A stretch of 64,000 bases of DNA from Bacillota bacterium (GTDB lineage: Bacteria; Bacillota; Bacilli; Alicyclobacillales; SLC66). The notes beneath the pieces were generated by a model. The model had not been told where the DNA came from, made no database searches, and worked only from the letters and a program-made list of their open reading frames with translations. The stretch spans positions 1 to 64,000 of the forward strand of contig JAPNUP010000148.1 in the NCBI GenBank assembly GCA_026627345.1, in the 5' to 3' direction. Of the stretch, positions 31,426 to 39,577 are shown piece by piece; position 1 is the stretch's first letter; each line of letters begins with the position of its first letter. The translations under genes were made by a program, and so were the position numbers.

Positions 31426-32649
31426 ATGGATCGACATAAGCCAGACTTTCTACTGTTATTCACAGTGCTTTGCTTACTCGGCTTCGGCCTCGTGATGGTG
31501 TACAGCGCCGGGATGGTTAATGCGGTACTGGTCTTGAATCAGAGTCCGTCCTATTATTTCACCCATCAGGTCATCAGTGCAGTGCTTGGCATTGCCCTCA
31601 TGTTCGTCATGATGCGCGTACCTTTCACGGTGTTAAAGAAGAGCGCTAAAGGTATCACGATTGCGACGATCATATCGCTGATCCTCGTGTTCGTCCCCGG
31701 AATTGGACATTCCGCGCAAGGCGTTCGACGGTGGATCGGACCGGTGTCCTTGCATCTGCAACCCAGTGAATTTGCACTGGTAGGCGTACTCATTTACCTA
31801 GCGCATATATACGATAAAAACGCATCTTTCACTTCGCGTTTCTCGCGCGGGGTCGTACCGCCACTGATTGTCGTCGGCGGCCTCTTTCTCCTGATTATTA
31901 AGGAACCCGACATGGGAACCGGCATGTTACTGCTTTTATCAGGACTCGCTGTCATGTTTGCCGCAGGCATTCGCAAGTCGCATTTCACTTTGCTGCTCAT
32001 GTCCTTGGTACCTGTTGTGATCGCCTTTATCCTGATGAAAGGATATCGCAGCCGGCGACTGTCCGCCTTTTTGCACAGCGGTGGCTATCAGATCAAGGAA
32101 TCTTTGATCGCGATCAACAACGGTGGACTGTTTGGTAAAGGCCTCGGTCAAGGGATTCAATCTTATGGCTTTTTACCCGTTCCCGAAGCAGACTTCATCT
32201 TTTCTATTATCGTCGAAGAGCTTGGCTTGATTGGCGCAGCGCTTATGCTTGGCGCATTCGGCTTTCTGGTGTGGCGCGGCATCAAGATCGGCCTCGGATT
32301 GCCGAACCGCTTTGCATCGCTGCTCGCGATCGGCATATCGTGTATGATTGGTATCGGTGTTTTGATCAACGTCTGTTCGGCGACCGGTCTGATCCCGATC
32401 ACTGGGATCCCACTGCCATTTATCAGCTATGGCGGGACCGCCCTCGTGGTCAAACTGGGTGCCATGGGCATCCTGTTATCGTTATCGCGTTACACGATCG
32501 AGCCGATGGAGGCGGCGCGCTCACGTGAGCAGCTCAGCAATATTCGACCATTCACGGCAGCAAGTGCGAACGGTGTTTCGCAGAGGCGTCCAAAGCGCAA
32601 ACCTGCTGCCGCCAGCCGTATGTCCACCACACAAACCCGCAAAGGATGA
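31426..32649 (+). CDS. FtsW/RodA/SpoVE-family protein, FtsW/SpoVE-like
   Basis: A 407-residue SEDS protein with about ten membrane segments. It contains LHLQPSEFALVGVLIYLAH, GKGLGQGIQSYGFLPVPEADFIFSIIVEELGLIG and GLIPITGIPLPFISYGGTALVVKLG, the pattern of FtsW/SpoVE. It would polymerise peptidoglycan at the septum or during sporulation with a class B PBP. The soluble tail after about residue 370 is Lys/Arg/Ser-rich. ATG at 31426 has GGAGGGGC upstream. The MBL-fold gene starts within 6 bp of its stop and may be co-transcribed. Whether it is FtsW or SpoVE cannot be settled here. Confidence 0.82.
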   Translation: MDRHKPDFLLLFTVLCLLGFGLVMVYSAGMVNAVLVLNQSPSYYFTHQVISAVLGIALMFVMMRVPFTVLKKSAKGITIATIISLILVFVPGIGHSAQGVRRWIGPVSLHLQPSEFALVGVLIYLAHIYDKNASFTSRFSRGVVPPLIVVGGLFLLIIKEPDMGTGMLLLLSGLAVMFAAGIRKSHFTLLLMSLVPVVIAFILMKGYRSRRLSAFLHSGGYQIKESLIAINNGGLFGKGLGQGIQSYGFLPVPEADFIFSIIVEELGLIGAALMLGAFGFLVWRGIKIGLGLPNRFASLLAIGISCMIGIGVLINVCSATGLIPITGIPLPFISYGGTALVVKLGAMGILLSLSRYTIEPMEAARSREQLSNIRPFTAASANGVSQRRPKRKPAAASRMSTTQTRKG

Positions 32650-32654
32650 ATACG

Positions 32655-33602
32655 ATGAGTCTCCTGCAAAAAATCGACGAACAGTTATTCTACTTCGATC
32701 TCCTTGAACAAGGCCTACCTGGCCGTTCGAGCGCTTACTTGATGAAAGGGCAAAAAAACGTGCTGATTGAGACAGGTTCAGCCCCCTGTCTTCCGCGTAT
32801 TGTCGCAGCCCTGGATGAAGCGGGGCTTTCTCCAGACGAGCTCGATTACTGCATTGTCACGCACGTCCACCTCGACCATGCCGGCGGAGCGGGCTTGCTG
32901 GCAACCCTTTGCCCGCGCACAATTTTTGTGGCGCAAGAGCGTGCCGCGCGCCACCTCATCGATCCAACCCGCCTGATCGCTGGAGCCAAAGCTGTCTATG
33001 GCGATGCTTTTGAAACGTATTTTGGTCAAGTGCTACCTATACCTGAGAGACAAGTGATCGTTAAAAAAGACGGGGAATCCCTTGATCTTGGGGATAGAAC
33101 GCTGGTGTTTTATGATACGCCAGGCCATGCCAAGCACCATTTTAGCATTCACGACCCAGACCGCGAAGCCATCTTCTCTGGTGATGCGCTCGGTATCCGG
33201 TATGTTCGCGCATTCACCGGTTGGGATTTTGAGTTTATTTTACCTTCCACCAGCCCAACGGACTTTGACCCTGAAGGCGTTGCCTATACCGTACAGAAAC
33301 TGGAGTCGCTAGGTGCGAAGACTGTCTATCACACTCATTTTGGCCCATCCCCTGCTACGCAAGCACTGACTGACACGCTGACTGGCGCCACAGCCTTCGC
33401 CGGACTCGTGGACATCTTCTACAATGAAGACTTGACATGGGAGGAATTAGCGCTGGCCCTGCAAGGATTCATCGGAAGTTATTTTCGTGCCAGAGGATAT
33501 GACAAGCCTCTGAACATCGAAGATATCGGGATCGATATCGAGCTCGACGCCAAAGGCTTGCTCTACTATGCACAACAAAAAAACAGCCACACAGCCTCCT
33601 GA
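32655..33602 (+). CDS. Metallo-beta-lactamase-fold hydrolase
   Basis: A 315-residue MBL-fold protein. The zinc-binding motif VTHVHLDHAGGAG (about residues 69-81) and further ligands in YDTPGHAKHHFSIHD, FSGDALGIRY and VYHTHFGP are present, so two metals can be bound. The family is broad (thioesterases, lactonases, nucleases) and no substrate is indicated. I chose ATG 32655, which follows AAAGGATG by six bases; the ATG at 32646 overlaps the preceding stop. A terminator overlaps its 3' end. Confidence 0.8.
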   Translation: MSLLQKIDEQLFYFDLLEQGLPGRSSAYLMKGQKNVLIETGSAPCLPRIVAALDEAGLSPDELDYCIVTHVHLDHAGGAGLLATLCPRTIFVAQERAARHLIDPTRLIAGAKAVYGDAFETYFGQVLPIPERQVIVKKDGESLDLGDRTLVFYDTPGHAKHHFSIHDPDREAIFSGDALGIRYVRAFTGWDFEFILPSTSPTDFDPEGVAYTVQKLESLGAKTVYHTHFGPSPATQALTDTLTGATAFAGLVDIFYNEDLTWEELALALQGFIGSYFRARGYDKPLNIEDIGIDIELDAKGLLYYAQQKNSHTAS

Positions 33603-33622
33603 GAGACTGTGTGGCTGTTTTT
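33582..33622 (+). terminator. Intrinsic terminator overlapping the MBL gene end
   Basis: A 13-bp inverted repeat (AACAGCCACACAG at 33582-33594, complement 33607-33619) brackets the stop codon, followed by a TTTTT run. Confidence 0.85.
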
Positions 33623-33624
33623 CA

Positions 33625-33812
33625 TTCTAGAGGTTGTTCAAAAAGTGTCCAATGGCGCAGGTATGCGCCCGTGAACTCCGTAGCGTGGGAGAGGCGGCAG
33701 GCCGTTTCCAACGTGCTCATTTACCGACTACGTACACTCCGCGCGCTGAAAACGGCCTGCCGCCTCTCCCACGCACGTCTTACCTAGACACTTTTTGAAC
33801 AGTCACTTCTAG
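33625..33812. mobile_element. MITE-like element with 15-bp terminal and 24-bp internal inverted repeats
   Basis: Two perfect 15-bp terminal inverted repeats, TGTTCAAAAAGTGTC at 33635-33649 and its complement at 33787-33801, enclose two perfect 24-bp internal inverted repeats (33684-33707 and 33750-33773). The whole unit is flanked by a direct repeat TTCTAG (33625-33630, 33807-33812), a candidate target duplication. It is about 170-180 bp and encodes no protein. This is a non-autonomous miniature element. The right flank overlaps the 3' end of the msrC gene by a few bases, which argues for insertion close to the gene end. Confidence 0.7.
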
Positions 33813-34303
33813 TATGCGGTAAAATCGCAGCCTTTTTCAATAATCGCCACGATCTCCTCCAGCCCGCTGCGGTCTGCGTCTGTGAAGCGCCCCGGTAGTG
33901 GGCTGTCGATGTCTAACACCCCGACCACATGGCCGTCCCTGCGAATCGGCAGGACGATCTCGGACCGCGAATCTGCGTCACATGCGATATGTCCCGCAAA
34001 AGCGTACACATCCGGGACGACTTGTGCCTCCCCCGTATGAGCAGCGGTACCACATACCCCTTGTCCGAACGGGATCCGAATACATGCCGGTTTCCCTTGA
34101 AAAGGGCCAAGGACGAGTTCTTCCCCATCACGCAAGTAAAAGCCCACCCAGTTGATACGGTCCAGGAGTACCGCGAAAAGAGCAGACAGATTCGCCAAGT
34201 TAGCGATCAGATTAGGCTCCCCTTCAATCAGATGTTTAGCCTGAGTCGCCATACTATGATAACGCTCGGGGCCATCACTTACAGTCTGGTTCACTTCTAT
34301 CAT
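33809..34303 (-). CDS. Free methionine-(R)-sulfoxide reductase (GAF-domain)
   Basis: A 164-residue GAF-domain protein of the fRMsr/YtsP type, which reduces free methionine-R-sulfoxide in the cytoplasm using thioredoxin. The catalytic cysteines are seen in GKPACIRIPFGQGVCGTAA and HIACDADSRSEIVLPI, with the FDIDSP-type motif VLDIDSPLPGRF near the C-terminus. Start uncertain: ATG 34303 (AAAGG about 11 bases upstream), with GTG 34309 and ATG 34312 also possible. The stop lies at the edge of the MITE-like element. Confidence 0.85.
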   Translation of the reverse strand: MIEVNQTVSDGPERYHSMATQAKHLIEGEPNLIANLANLSALFAVLLDRINWVGFYLRDGEELVLGPFQGKPACIRIPFGQGVCGTAAHTGEAQVVPDVYAFAGHIACDADSRSEIVLPIRRDGHVVGVLDIDSPLPGRFTDADRSGLEEIVAIIEKGCDFTAY

Positions 34304-34319
34304 GTACACCATCGCCTTT

Positions 34320-35105
34320 CTACGCTAGACTTTCTGAGGGCTGGGACGTCTCTGCGGGAGTCGTTTTCGAGATCCCCAACATCTGTAAAACATGCTCGTG
34401 CGCACGCCATTCCAGTGTATCGTCAAGCTCCACTAACGGCTCCTGAACCCCGCGAAAGGCCCGTGCCTTCGTCAGTAGGTAATCTGCCAAGTGTGGATTT
34501 TTGGGCAACAGCGGTCCATGAATATAGGTTCCGATGACCCCCAGATGGTGTAAACCTTCTAAGCCGTCGCGTCCGTTATTCCCATATCCGGAAAGCACCT
34601 TACCTAGGGGAAGATACGGGTGATAAGTGCGCCCTTGATGATTCTCAAATCCTACGACTGTTTGTCGAACGACTCCCGGAATCGACGAACACTCGATCGC
34701 GATATTGCCCACTAAACGCGTACCGGGCTCTGCCTTCGTGTACATTTCCACCAGTCGCAATCCTTTGACCAAATCACCACCTAGCGTCTCATAGTAGTCT
34801 CCAAGTAGCTGATAGCCACCACAGACCGCAAGCATCGGCATGCCAGCCTCGACTGCGTAGTGCAGATCACTTTGATACTGAGGGAGCATAGACGCCACTT
34901 GCATTTGCTCCTTGTCCGACCCTCCACCTAGTAAAACCATATCGAGTTCAGCTAAATTCAAGGGTTCTCCGAGACGAATAGGAACTACCTCTAGATCGAT
35001 CCCTCGTACAACGGCACGAGCACGCAGCACAGCGAGATTACCACGATCGGCGTAGAGATTTAGTAGTTCGGGAAAAAGATGCGCAACGCGTAGCGGTCTA
35101 TTCAA
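34320..35105 (-). CDS. gatD: Lipid II isoglutaminyl synthase, glutaminase subunit GatD
   Basis: A 261-residue class I glutamine amidotransferase of the GatD/CobB type. The nucleophile Cys lies in MLAVCGGYQLLGDYY (about residue 94) and the catalytic His in the C-terminal GTYIHGPLLPKNP. With MurT it amidates the D-isoglutamate of lipid II stem peptides. It overlaps murT by 4 bp (ATGA), as in other MurT-GatD operons, which gives translational coupling and supports the assignment. Confidence 0.9.
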   Translation of the reverse strand: MNRPLRVAHLFPELLNLYADRGNLAVLRARAVVRGIDLEVVPIRLGEPLNLAELDMVLLGGGSDKEQMQVASMLPQYQSDLHYAVEAGMPMLAVCGGYQLLGDYYETLGGDLVKGLRLVEMYTKAEPGTRLVGNIAIECSSIPGVVRQTVVGFENHQGRTYHPYLPLGKVLSGYGNNGRDGLEGLHHLGVIGTYIHGPLLPKNPHLADYLLTKARAFRGVQEPLVELDDTLEWRAHEHVLQMLGISKTTPAETSQPSESLA

Positions 35106-36529
35106 CTGGCCGACACCGCCTTTCCACGAAACTCTTTGGGTTGTGCGTGGGTAAGTAGACTCACAAGTGGATGCAAGGCCGTGTAAGTCGACAGCACGTA
35201 CACTGGAAGGGCCTCCTCGTTTCCAACCAAAAGCAACGCCTCAGTGTCATCGACGATCTTGATATCCAGACGGTCAACCCCAGCATAAGCGAGTCGCAAA
35301 GCCATATCAGCTGCGCGCGTGCCCGCGCAGACATAGCGGGTGCTAGGGCTATTCTCGACAAAGACTTCAAGATCGACGTCCCACAGCCAGGAAACATCCC
35401 GACCGTCCGCGAAATTGTCGTTGATTACAAAACACACCATTTTTTCTCGCGCATCTTGCGCCACCGTACTTAGTACACTATCTGCACCAGTCGGATTCTT
35501 GATGAGCGAAAGAATCCGCTCTGGATGACCTGGGAATACTTGCATTCGACCAAGCGGCTGAATAAACCGTTTGCTCGCCTCAGCGATGCGGCTTGGAGAG
35601 ACGCCCAGCGTGCGCGCTGCACTTGTGGCAGCGAGCAGATTGTACGCGTTGTACAGTCCTTTTAACGGATTGGGCACGAGAAATTCACGATCCTCGCTAG
35701 GACGCCAGTCTTGCGTAGCCGCATACTCATTTACACACAATTGACTCGCCGCAGTTCCCGCATCCAGCACGCGACCTGCAAAACTGAGCTCTGGTCGCTT
35801 GAATGAGCACTCTGGACACGCATAAATACCCATCTGCCCATAGAAATACCGCTCATAGGACAACAGCGCACCACACTTTTCACAAAATGCACCGTCACGC
35901 ACTTGATTCCCTGAGACGAGGTCTACGACAGATGTCTCATCTGTTGATTCCATGGGGGCATATCCGAAAAAGACAGGCTTTTGATTGATACTGGAAATAG
36001 CCACGCAAAGTGGATCATCTGCATTGGTCACCAGTGTGGTGTCAGCACCCCAAGCGGCATTGCGCAACAGCATGATCGTTTGATCAATCTCACCGTAGCG
36101 ATCGAGCTGATCTCGCAACACATTCGTCAGGACCAGTACTTGTGGGCGAATACTCGGAAGGACGAGTCGCATGGTTGCCTCATCAACCTCTAAAAGCACG
36201 CGCTTTACGGTCAATCTGCCCCGCCAGTTCGTCTTTTGTAAAAGCGTCGCGAGAATCCCTTGAATGAGATTCGCGCCACCCCGATTAACCAACCAAGGCT
36301 CATCGTCGCTGTGTAACATCGCGTAAAGTAGTTCAGTAGTCGTCGTCTTTCCGTTGGTGCCGGTCACAATGACGCAGGTATCAATTTGCCGCAAGAGTCG
36401 ATCGGGAAGCAAAAGATACACCCGCTGTGCGATAACGCCAGGTAGACTGGTCGCCCCTCGGCCCATGATTTTCAAACCTATCGTCACGAATTTGCTCATC
36501 CATACCGCGAGCAATGCTCGAAAACTCAT
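35102..36529 (-). CDS. murT: Lipid II isoglutaminyl synthase, Mur-ligase subunit MurT
   Basis: A 475-residue Mur-ligase-like subunit that activates lipid II D-glutamate with ATP for amidation by GatD. The P-loop VTGTNGKTTTTELL (about residues 55-68) is followed by a zinc-ribbon-like pair of CxxC motifs (CEKCGALLSYERY and YACPECSFKRP), a hallmark of MurT, and by PLGRMQVFPGHPE. I place the start at ATG 36529, nine bases after GGAG, because the frame extending to 36700 begins with non-conserved sequence. The gatD start overlaps its stop. Confidence 0.88.
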   Translation of the reverse strand: MSFRALLAVWMSKFVTIGLKIMGRGATSLPGVIAQRVYLLLPDRLLRQIDTCVIVTGTNGKTTTTELLYAMLHSDDEPWLVNRGGANLIQGILATLLQKTNWRGRLTVKRVLLEVDEATMRLVLPSIRPQVLVLTNVLRDQLDRYGEIDQTIMLLRNAAWGADTTLVTNADDPLCVAISSINQKPVFFGYAPMESTDETSVVDLVSGNQVRDGAFCEKCGALLSYERYFYGQMGIYACPECSFKRPELSFAGRVLDAGTAASQLCVNEYAATQDWRPSEDREFLVPNPLKGLYNAYNLLAATSAARTLGVSPSRIAEASKRFIQPLGRMQVFPGHPERILSLIKNPTGADSVLSTVAQDAREKMVCFVINDNFADGRDVSWLWDVDLEVFVENSPSTRYVCAGTRAADMALRLAYAGVDRLDIKIVDDTEALLLVGNEEALPVYVLSTYTALHPLVSLLTHAQPKEFRGKAVSAS

Positions 36530-36554
36530 ACCTGTAAACTCCATTATAAATAGA

Positions 36555-36875
36555 TCAACTCCATAACGTATATAGTAATCCGCTGAGCAGCAGTAAGATG
36601 GCCACGACAAGGGCGCTAAGAAGCCAAGCCCGGCGGATCTTTCTTCGCTGTTCTGACTGTTCATCGAGCAAAAAGGCGTCTTCCACAGACCCGGAACCAA
36701 AGCGAGTCAGCATTAAGTAAACGACAAGCCCCCCAAGGCCGGCCAGCCCCCCCATCTGCGCGTAATTGCGAAGGGAAAGGCGATGTCCGATATAGAGATA
36801 CATGAGCAGTACGATCGCCACCAGGGAATACAGAAGGACGACGCGCACGACAAATCTTTTTAGTCTAGAACCCAT
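36555..36875 (-). CDS. Small membrane protein of unknown function
   Basis: A 106-residue integral membrane protein with three predicted transmembrane segments (about 11-31, 40-60 and 83-104). Between the second and third is a charged cytoplasmic-type loop (DEQSEQRRKIRR). Its ATG overlaps the upstream SDR gene by 11 bp, so the two are co-transcribed, and it leads into murT-gatD. I do not recognise a family. Given its neighbours, an envelope role would be plausible, but nothing in the sequence says more. Confidence 0.65.
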   Translation of the reverse strand: MGSRLKRFVVRVVLLYSLVAIVLLMYLYIGHRLSLRNYAQMGGLAGLGGLVVYLMLTRFGSGSVEDAFLLDEQSEQRRKIRRAWLLSALVVAILLLLSGLLYTLWS

Positions 36876-37635
36876 ATACGCCCATGCCCCCGTCTACCAG
36901 GAGCGTCTGTCCTGTGACGTAACTGGCGGCATCCGACAGAAAGAAGATAATAGGGCCAAGTAGTTCGTGTAGTTCCCCCACTCTGCCCATAGGCGTGCGC
37001 GACACCACTTCACGATGATACTCCTCATTCGCCAAAAGTGGTTCGGTGAGTGGGGTTTTAAAATACCACGGTGCCACGCAATTCACCCTCACTCCCTCTT
37101 TCGCCCACTCGCACGCCAGTGATTTGGTCATATGGATGACGCCTGCCTTGGCCGATGCATATGCGGTGCCCGTTCGCAACGCGACATGTCCACCAACCGA
37201 AGAGATGTTCACGACCGCGCCGTGTCCTTGCTTGCATAGGGTTTGCCCGACAGCTTGCGCGACAAAAAAAGTCCCTTTTAAATCAGTATCTACAACGGTA
37301 TCCCAGTCTTGTTCTGTGACATCCAGCGCTTTTGTGCGAATATTGACCCCTGCGTTATTGACAAGTCCATCAAGGCCACCTAGCGACTCGCGCACCACAT
37401 CCACCGCACGCTGTATGGAGGCAACGTCTCGCACATCCATTTGCGCTGTAGCGACCGTCTGACCTGTCGCATCATAGATAGCGGCTGCTACTTCCTGCAG
37501 ATCGCGCTCTGTCCGTCCACACAGCCCTACGCGCGCACCGGCTTGTGCCAACCCGTGCGCCAAAAAAGCGCCAATCCCTCGTGTCGCCCCAGTAATGAGG
37601 ATGCGCTTGTCGACGACCGAAAGTGAATTCTCCAC
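36865..37635 (-). CDS. Short-chain dehydrogenase/reductase
   Basis: A 256-residue classical SDR. The nucleotide-binding motif TGATRGIGAFLAHGL (about 15-29), NNAGVN (about 91-96), catalytic Ser region NISSVGG and YASAK (Tyr/Lys) and the C-terminal DGGMGVYGF are all present. It probably reduces or oxidises an alcohol/ketone with NAD(P). FabG-like or sugar dehydrogenase activity are both possible, and the substrate is not indicated. GTG start, with AGGAGG upstream; a dispersed repeat lies between 37655 and 37687 in its leader. Confidence 0.82.
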   Translation of the reverse strand: MENSLSVVDKRILITGATRGIGAFLAHGLAQAGARVGLCGRTERDLQEVAAAIYDATGQTVATAQMDVRDVASIQRAVDVVRESLGGLDGLVNNAGVNIRTKALDVTEQDWDTVVDTDLKGTFFVAQAVGQTLCKQGHGAVVNISSVGGHVALRTGTAYASAKAGVIHMTKSLACEWAKEGVRVNCVAPWYFKTPLTEPLLANEEYHREVVSRTPMGRVGELHELLGPIIFFLSDAASYVTGQTLLVDGGMGVYGF

Positions 37636-37654
37636 GCAGATCCTCCTTCTCTAC

Positions 37655-37687
37655 ATAACGGCGTAGACAGTGGTGCGACAGCACCAT
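37655..37687. repeat. Dispersed short repeat, copy A
   Basis: Carries ATAACGGCG (37655-37663) and GTGGTGCGACAGCACCAT (37670-37687), a small inverted repeat. The same two blocks, the second with one change, flank the longer copy B at 53991-54042. Confidence 0.45.
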
Positions 37688-37794
37688 CGTGTCCATTTCC
37701 AGATTAGCTTACCAGACTCATCCGTATTTCTGCAATGTTTCTTTGAATTGGTTTATACTATGGACACAGGAAATGCACAGAAGGAGCGAGACAT

Positions 37795-38547
37795 TTGCTA
37801 CATCGATTTTCACGAACAGAACTGGTGGTCGGCACGCAAGGGCTAGCTACACTCCAACATGCGACAGTGGCGGTGATCGGTCTTGGCGGAGTAGGGTCTT
37901 ATACGGCCGAGGCACTCGCACGCTCAGGCGTGGGACGTCTAATTCTAGTCGATAAAGACGTGATCGATATAACCAACATCAACCGACAGATCCCAGCGCT
38001 TACAGAGACCATCGGACGGCCGAAAGTCGAGGTTATGGCAGAACGCATACACTCTATCAATCCCGACTGCGAAGTCGTGCAAAAGCAAATCTTTTTTTTG
38101 AAAGACACGGAGACCGATATTCTTGAACCACCACTGGACTACGTGGCAGACGCCATCGATACAGTAAGCGCCAAAATTCACTTGGCCTTGTCCTGTCGGG
38201 CGCGCCAGATTCCCTATGTAGCCAGTATGGGAGCGGCCAATAAGCTTGACCCGACCGCATTTCGCGTCATGGACCTGTTTGACACGCACATGGACCCGAT
38301 CGCGCGCGTCATGCGCCGAGAACTGCGCAAACATGGCGTGCACAAAGGCGTGACCGTCGTATGCTCAGAAGAACCTCCACGCAAGGCGGATGCAGAAGTG
38401 TTAAAGCAGATCGCCCCGTCAATACAACCTGGCGAGACGTTGCCCCGCAAGGCGCAGAATCCGCCGGCGAGTATTGCGTTCGTGCCTCCGATACCCGGGC
38501 TCATCCTGGCTAGCGTAATTGTACGCGACCTAGTAGGGCTACGATAA
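37795..38547 (+). CDS. tcdA: tRNA threonylcarbamoyladenosine dehydratase
   Basis: A 250-residue E1-like/ThiF-fold enzyme that dehydrates t6A37 in tRNA to the cyclic ct6A form with ATP. Motifs are VIGLGGVGSYTAEALARSGVG (nucleotide loop), DKDVIDITNINRQ and DYVADAIDTVSAK, with a cysteine in VVCSEEPPR. Length and order match TcdA/YrvM. TTG start behind AAGGAGCGAGACAT. It stands alone on the plus strand between a minus-strand SDR gene and a minus-strand pseudouridine synthase. Confidence 0.88.
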   Translation: MLHRFSRTELVVGTQGLATLQHATVAVIGLGGVGSYTAEALARSGVGRLILVDKDVIDITNINRQIPALTETIGRPKVEVMAERIHSINPDCEVVQKQIFFLKDTETDILEPPLDYVADAIDTVSAKIHLALSCRARQIPYVASMGAANKLDPTAFRVMDLFDTHMDPIARVMRRELRKHGVHKGVTVVCSEEPPRKADAEVLKQIAPSIQPGETLPRKAQNPPASIAFVPPIPGLILASVIVRDLVGLR

Positions 38548-38560
38548 TCCGGCGACGACC

Positions 38561-39523
38561 TTACGTCTTGCGCAAAAAACGCACGAGTCCAGACTGTTGA
38601 AGCACGCTCATAAACGCCGCTGACGGTGGCGCAAAAAATGTGGTCCCATCGGCTAGTACAACAGATTGGGCGTGCAAAAGGTGGTGGTTCACACCAAAGG
38701 CCAGTTTGCCTCCGTACTTGACATCCCCGAGAAGCGGATGTCCGATGTCTTGTAGGTGCGCCCGTATCTGATGCGTGCGCCCGCTTTCAATTTCCACCTT
38801 CAGAAGCGTAAAAGGACCGGCAGTCCCCCAGGGCTCGTAGCGCGTGACTGCCCCTTGCACGCGGAACAGATTGTCATCTGGGCGGCGCGCATGCACACGA
38901 CCGGCAATGAGCGTGCGTCCTGAGCGCTCGTCGCGCACCAGATCGGAGTTGACTTCCCCCGCCTCTGCCACCGCTCCCCACACCACTGTGAGGTAAAACT
39001 TTGATAATCGATGCTCACGAATGTCTTGCGCAAGCTTGCGCAGTGTATCTCCGTCTTTACCAATGAGGACAATGCCTGAAGTATTGCGATCCAGTCGATT
39101 GACTGTGGCCGGCATGAAAGCTCGTCCATCGGAGAGTTCACCGCGACTGTGGAGATAGGCGAGGGCACGTGAAATCAGAGTATCTTTATGTTCCGTGGCA
39201 TCCGGGTGCGTAAGCAAACCGACAGGTTTGTTCACGACGAGTAAATGGGCATCTTCATAGACGATATCGATATCTTTGGAGACGCCTCCGAATTTCTTCG
39301 CGGGTCGACTCAGCGCTTGATATTCTTGCTCAGGCATATAGATAGTGACGATATCGCCCGCTTGTAACAATGTGTCATTGTTACCTTTCTTTCCATTCAC
39401 TTTGATTCGCCCTACGCGAATCATCTTATAGACGCCGCTCAGAGGCAAGCCAGGAAGGGCTTGCCTCAGATAACGGTGCAGTTTCTTGCCACTGTCGGGC
39501 TGGGACATTTCAAACTGAATCAA
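38561..39523 (-). CDS. RluA-family RNA pseudouridine synthase
   Basis: A 320-residue pseudouridine synthase. An N-terminal S4-type RNA-binding domain (about 12-72) is followed by the catalytic domain with HPDATEHKDTLISRALAYL and the conserved VNRLDRNTSGIVLIG containing the catalytic Asp. GRTHQIRAHLQDIGHPLLGD is also typical. It isomerises uridines in ribosomal or transfer RNA; RluC/RluD-type specificity cannot be decided. Start TTG 39523, with GGAGG eight bases upstream. Confidence 0.86.
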   Translation of the reverse strand: MIQFEMSQPDSGKKLHRYLRQALPGLPLSGVYKMIRVGRIKVNGKKGNNDTLLQAGDIVTIYMPEQEYQALSRPAKKFGGVSKDIDIVYEDAHLLVVNKPVGLLTHPDATEHKDTLISRALAYLHSRGELSDGRAFMPATVNRLDRNTSGIVLIGKDGDTLRKLAQDIREHRLSKFYLTVVWGAVAEAGEVNSDLVRDERSGRTLIAGRVHARRPDDNLFRVQGAVTRYEPWGTAGPFTLLKVEIESGRTHQIRAHLQDIGHPLLGDVKYGGKLAFGVNHHLLHAQSVVLADGTTFFAPPSAAFMSVLQQSGLVRFLRKT

Positions 39524-39577
39524 ACGATTGGCCTCCGATTTTTACCGATTGCTGCACACGTCCCAAGACGCTTGGAA

